DNA of 7,647 bases from an uncultured Porphyromonadaceae bacterium (GTDB lineage: Bacteria > Bacteroidota > Bacteroidia > Bacteroidales > Muribaculaceae), in the NCBI GenBank assembly GCA_947178245.1, contig CAMWXO010000066.1:1-7647 (forward strand), written 5' to 3'. The notes beneath the pieces were generated by a model. That model was not told where the DNA came from, searched no databases, and saw only the letters and a list, made by a program, of their open reading frames with translations. Shown here in pieces: positions 6,976 to 7,647 of this stretch. A program made the translations under genes and the position numbers. Numbering within the stretch: the stretch's first letter is position 1; every line of letters starts with the position of its first letter.

Positions 6976-7647
6976 ATGAAAGCATACGTTTTCCCCGGCC
7001 AGGGTGCCCAGTTTGTGGGCATGGGCAAAGACCTCTACGAAAATAACGCGGAGGTGCGTGAAATGATGGAGAAAGCCAACGATATACTTGGTTTCCACAT
7101 CACCGACCTGATGTTTAACGGTACGGAAGAAGACCTTCGCCAGACAAAGGTGACTCAGCCGGCTATATTCCTTCACAGCGTGGCTCTTGCCAAGAGTCTC
7201 GGCGATGAATTCAAGCCTGATATGGTGGCCGGCCACAGCCTCGGCGAGTTCTCCGCTCTCGTGGCTGCAGGAGCCCTCAGTTTTGAAGAAGGCCTCAAAC
7301 TCGTCAGCAAGCGTGCGCATGCGATGCAGAAGGCATGCGAGATCGAGCCTTCCACCATGGCTGCAGTCCTCGCGCTGCCCGACGAAAAAGTGGAGGAGAT
7401 ATGCGAAAGCATCGAGGGCATTGTGGCCCCTGCTAACTATAACTGCCCCGGACAGGTGGTGATCTCCGGCTCTATCGAAAGCATCGATAAGGCTTGCGAG
7501 GCTCTGCTTGCCGCAGGTGCGAAGCGCGCGCTCAAGCTGAAGGTTGGCGGAGCGTTCCATTCCCCCCTGATGCAGCCTGCCCAGGAAGAACTCACCGAGG
7601 CAATCGAGGCCGCTAAGTTCGAGACCCCCCGTTGCCCTGTCTATCAG
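6976..7647 (+). CDS. fabD: Malonyl-CoA:ACP transacylase (3' truncated by window)
   Basis: FabD moves the malonyl group from CoA to acyl carrier protein, supplying the extender unit for type II fatty acid synthesis in the cytoplasm. The first 224 codons are present and the frame is open to the window end; family members are usually about 290-310 residues, so perhaps a quarter is missing. The N-terminal FPGQGAQ lies at 6-12. The nucleophile elbow GHSLGE spans 86-91 with catalytic Ser88. Arg113, which binds the malonyl carboxylate, is in SKRAHAMQ. The catalytic His195 is in GAFHSPLM. All are as expected. The ATG at 6976 gives a standard MKAYVFPGQG start, preceded by only a weak purine-rich AAGAGA. 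No other fatty acid synthesis gene is visible upstream, so the gene starts its own transcription unit; what follows is outside the window. Confidence 0.97.
   Translation, partial: MKAYVFPGQGAQFVGMGKDLYENNAEVREMMEKANDILGFHITDLMFNGTEEDLRQTKVTQPAIFLHSVALAKSLGDEFKPDMVAGHSLGEFSALVAAGALSFEEGLKLVSKRAHAMQKACEIEPSTMAAVLALPDEKVEEICESIEGIVAPANYNCPGQVVISGSIESIDKACEALLAAGAKRALKLKVGGAFHSPLMQPAQEELTEAIEAAKFETPRCPVYQ

Overview
The window carries ordinary bacterial housekeeping genes, most likely from a member of the Bacteroidales (Bacteroidetes). Three things support this. Promoter-like TAnnTTTG boxes, the Bacteroidetes -7 element, lie upstream of valS, eno and fabD. Convincing Shine-Dalgarno sequences are absent before every start codon. 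The proteins also look like Bacteroidales versions of their families. A gut lineage such as Muribaculaceae would fit, but that is an impression and not something the sequence proves.

Layout. (1) Positions 2-3588, plus strand: a glutamyl-Q tRNA(Asp) synthetase gene (gluQ; its true start may lie just outside the window) overlaps valine-tRNA ligase (valS) by 4 bases. A good promoter for valS sits inside the last codons of gluQ. (2) 3589-3894: the convergent gap between valS and eno. It has a hairpin terminator for each gene, one at either end, and about 180 bases in the middle with no recognisable gene. (3) 3895-5196, minus strand: enolase (eno), with its own promoter and a leader of roughly 80 bases. 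(4) 5197-5400: a divergent promoter region shared with the next gene. (5) 5401-6834, plus strand: a compact superfamily 1B (RecD/Pif1-like) DNA helicase. (6) 6835-6975: a short AT-rich gap with a 14-base tandem repeat and a consensus promoter. (7) 6976-7647, plus strand: the first 224 codons of malonyl-CoA:ACP transacylase (fabD), cut by the window end.

The genes cover tRNA modification and charging, glycolysis, DNA processing and fatty acid synthesis. Apart from the gluQ-valS pair, which shares a tRNA theme, they look like separate transcription units and not a joint pathway. I found no mobile element, CRISPR array, tRNA or rRNA gene, and no sign of a novel multi-gene system. The items of interest are small-scale: an intragenic promoter, the regulatory DNA between eno and the helicase, an unexplained patch between two facing terminators, and a little-studied helicase.
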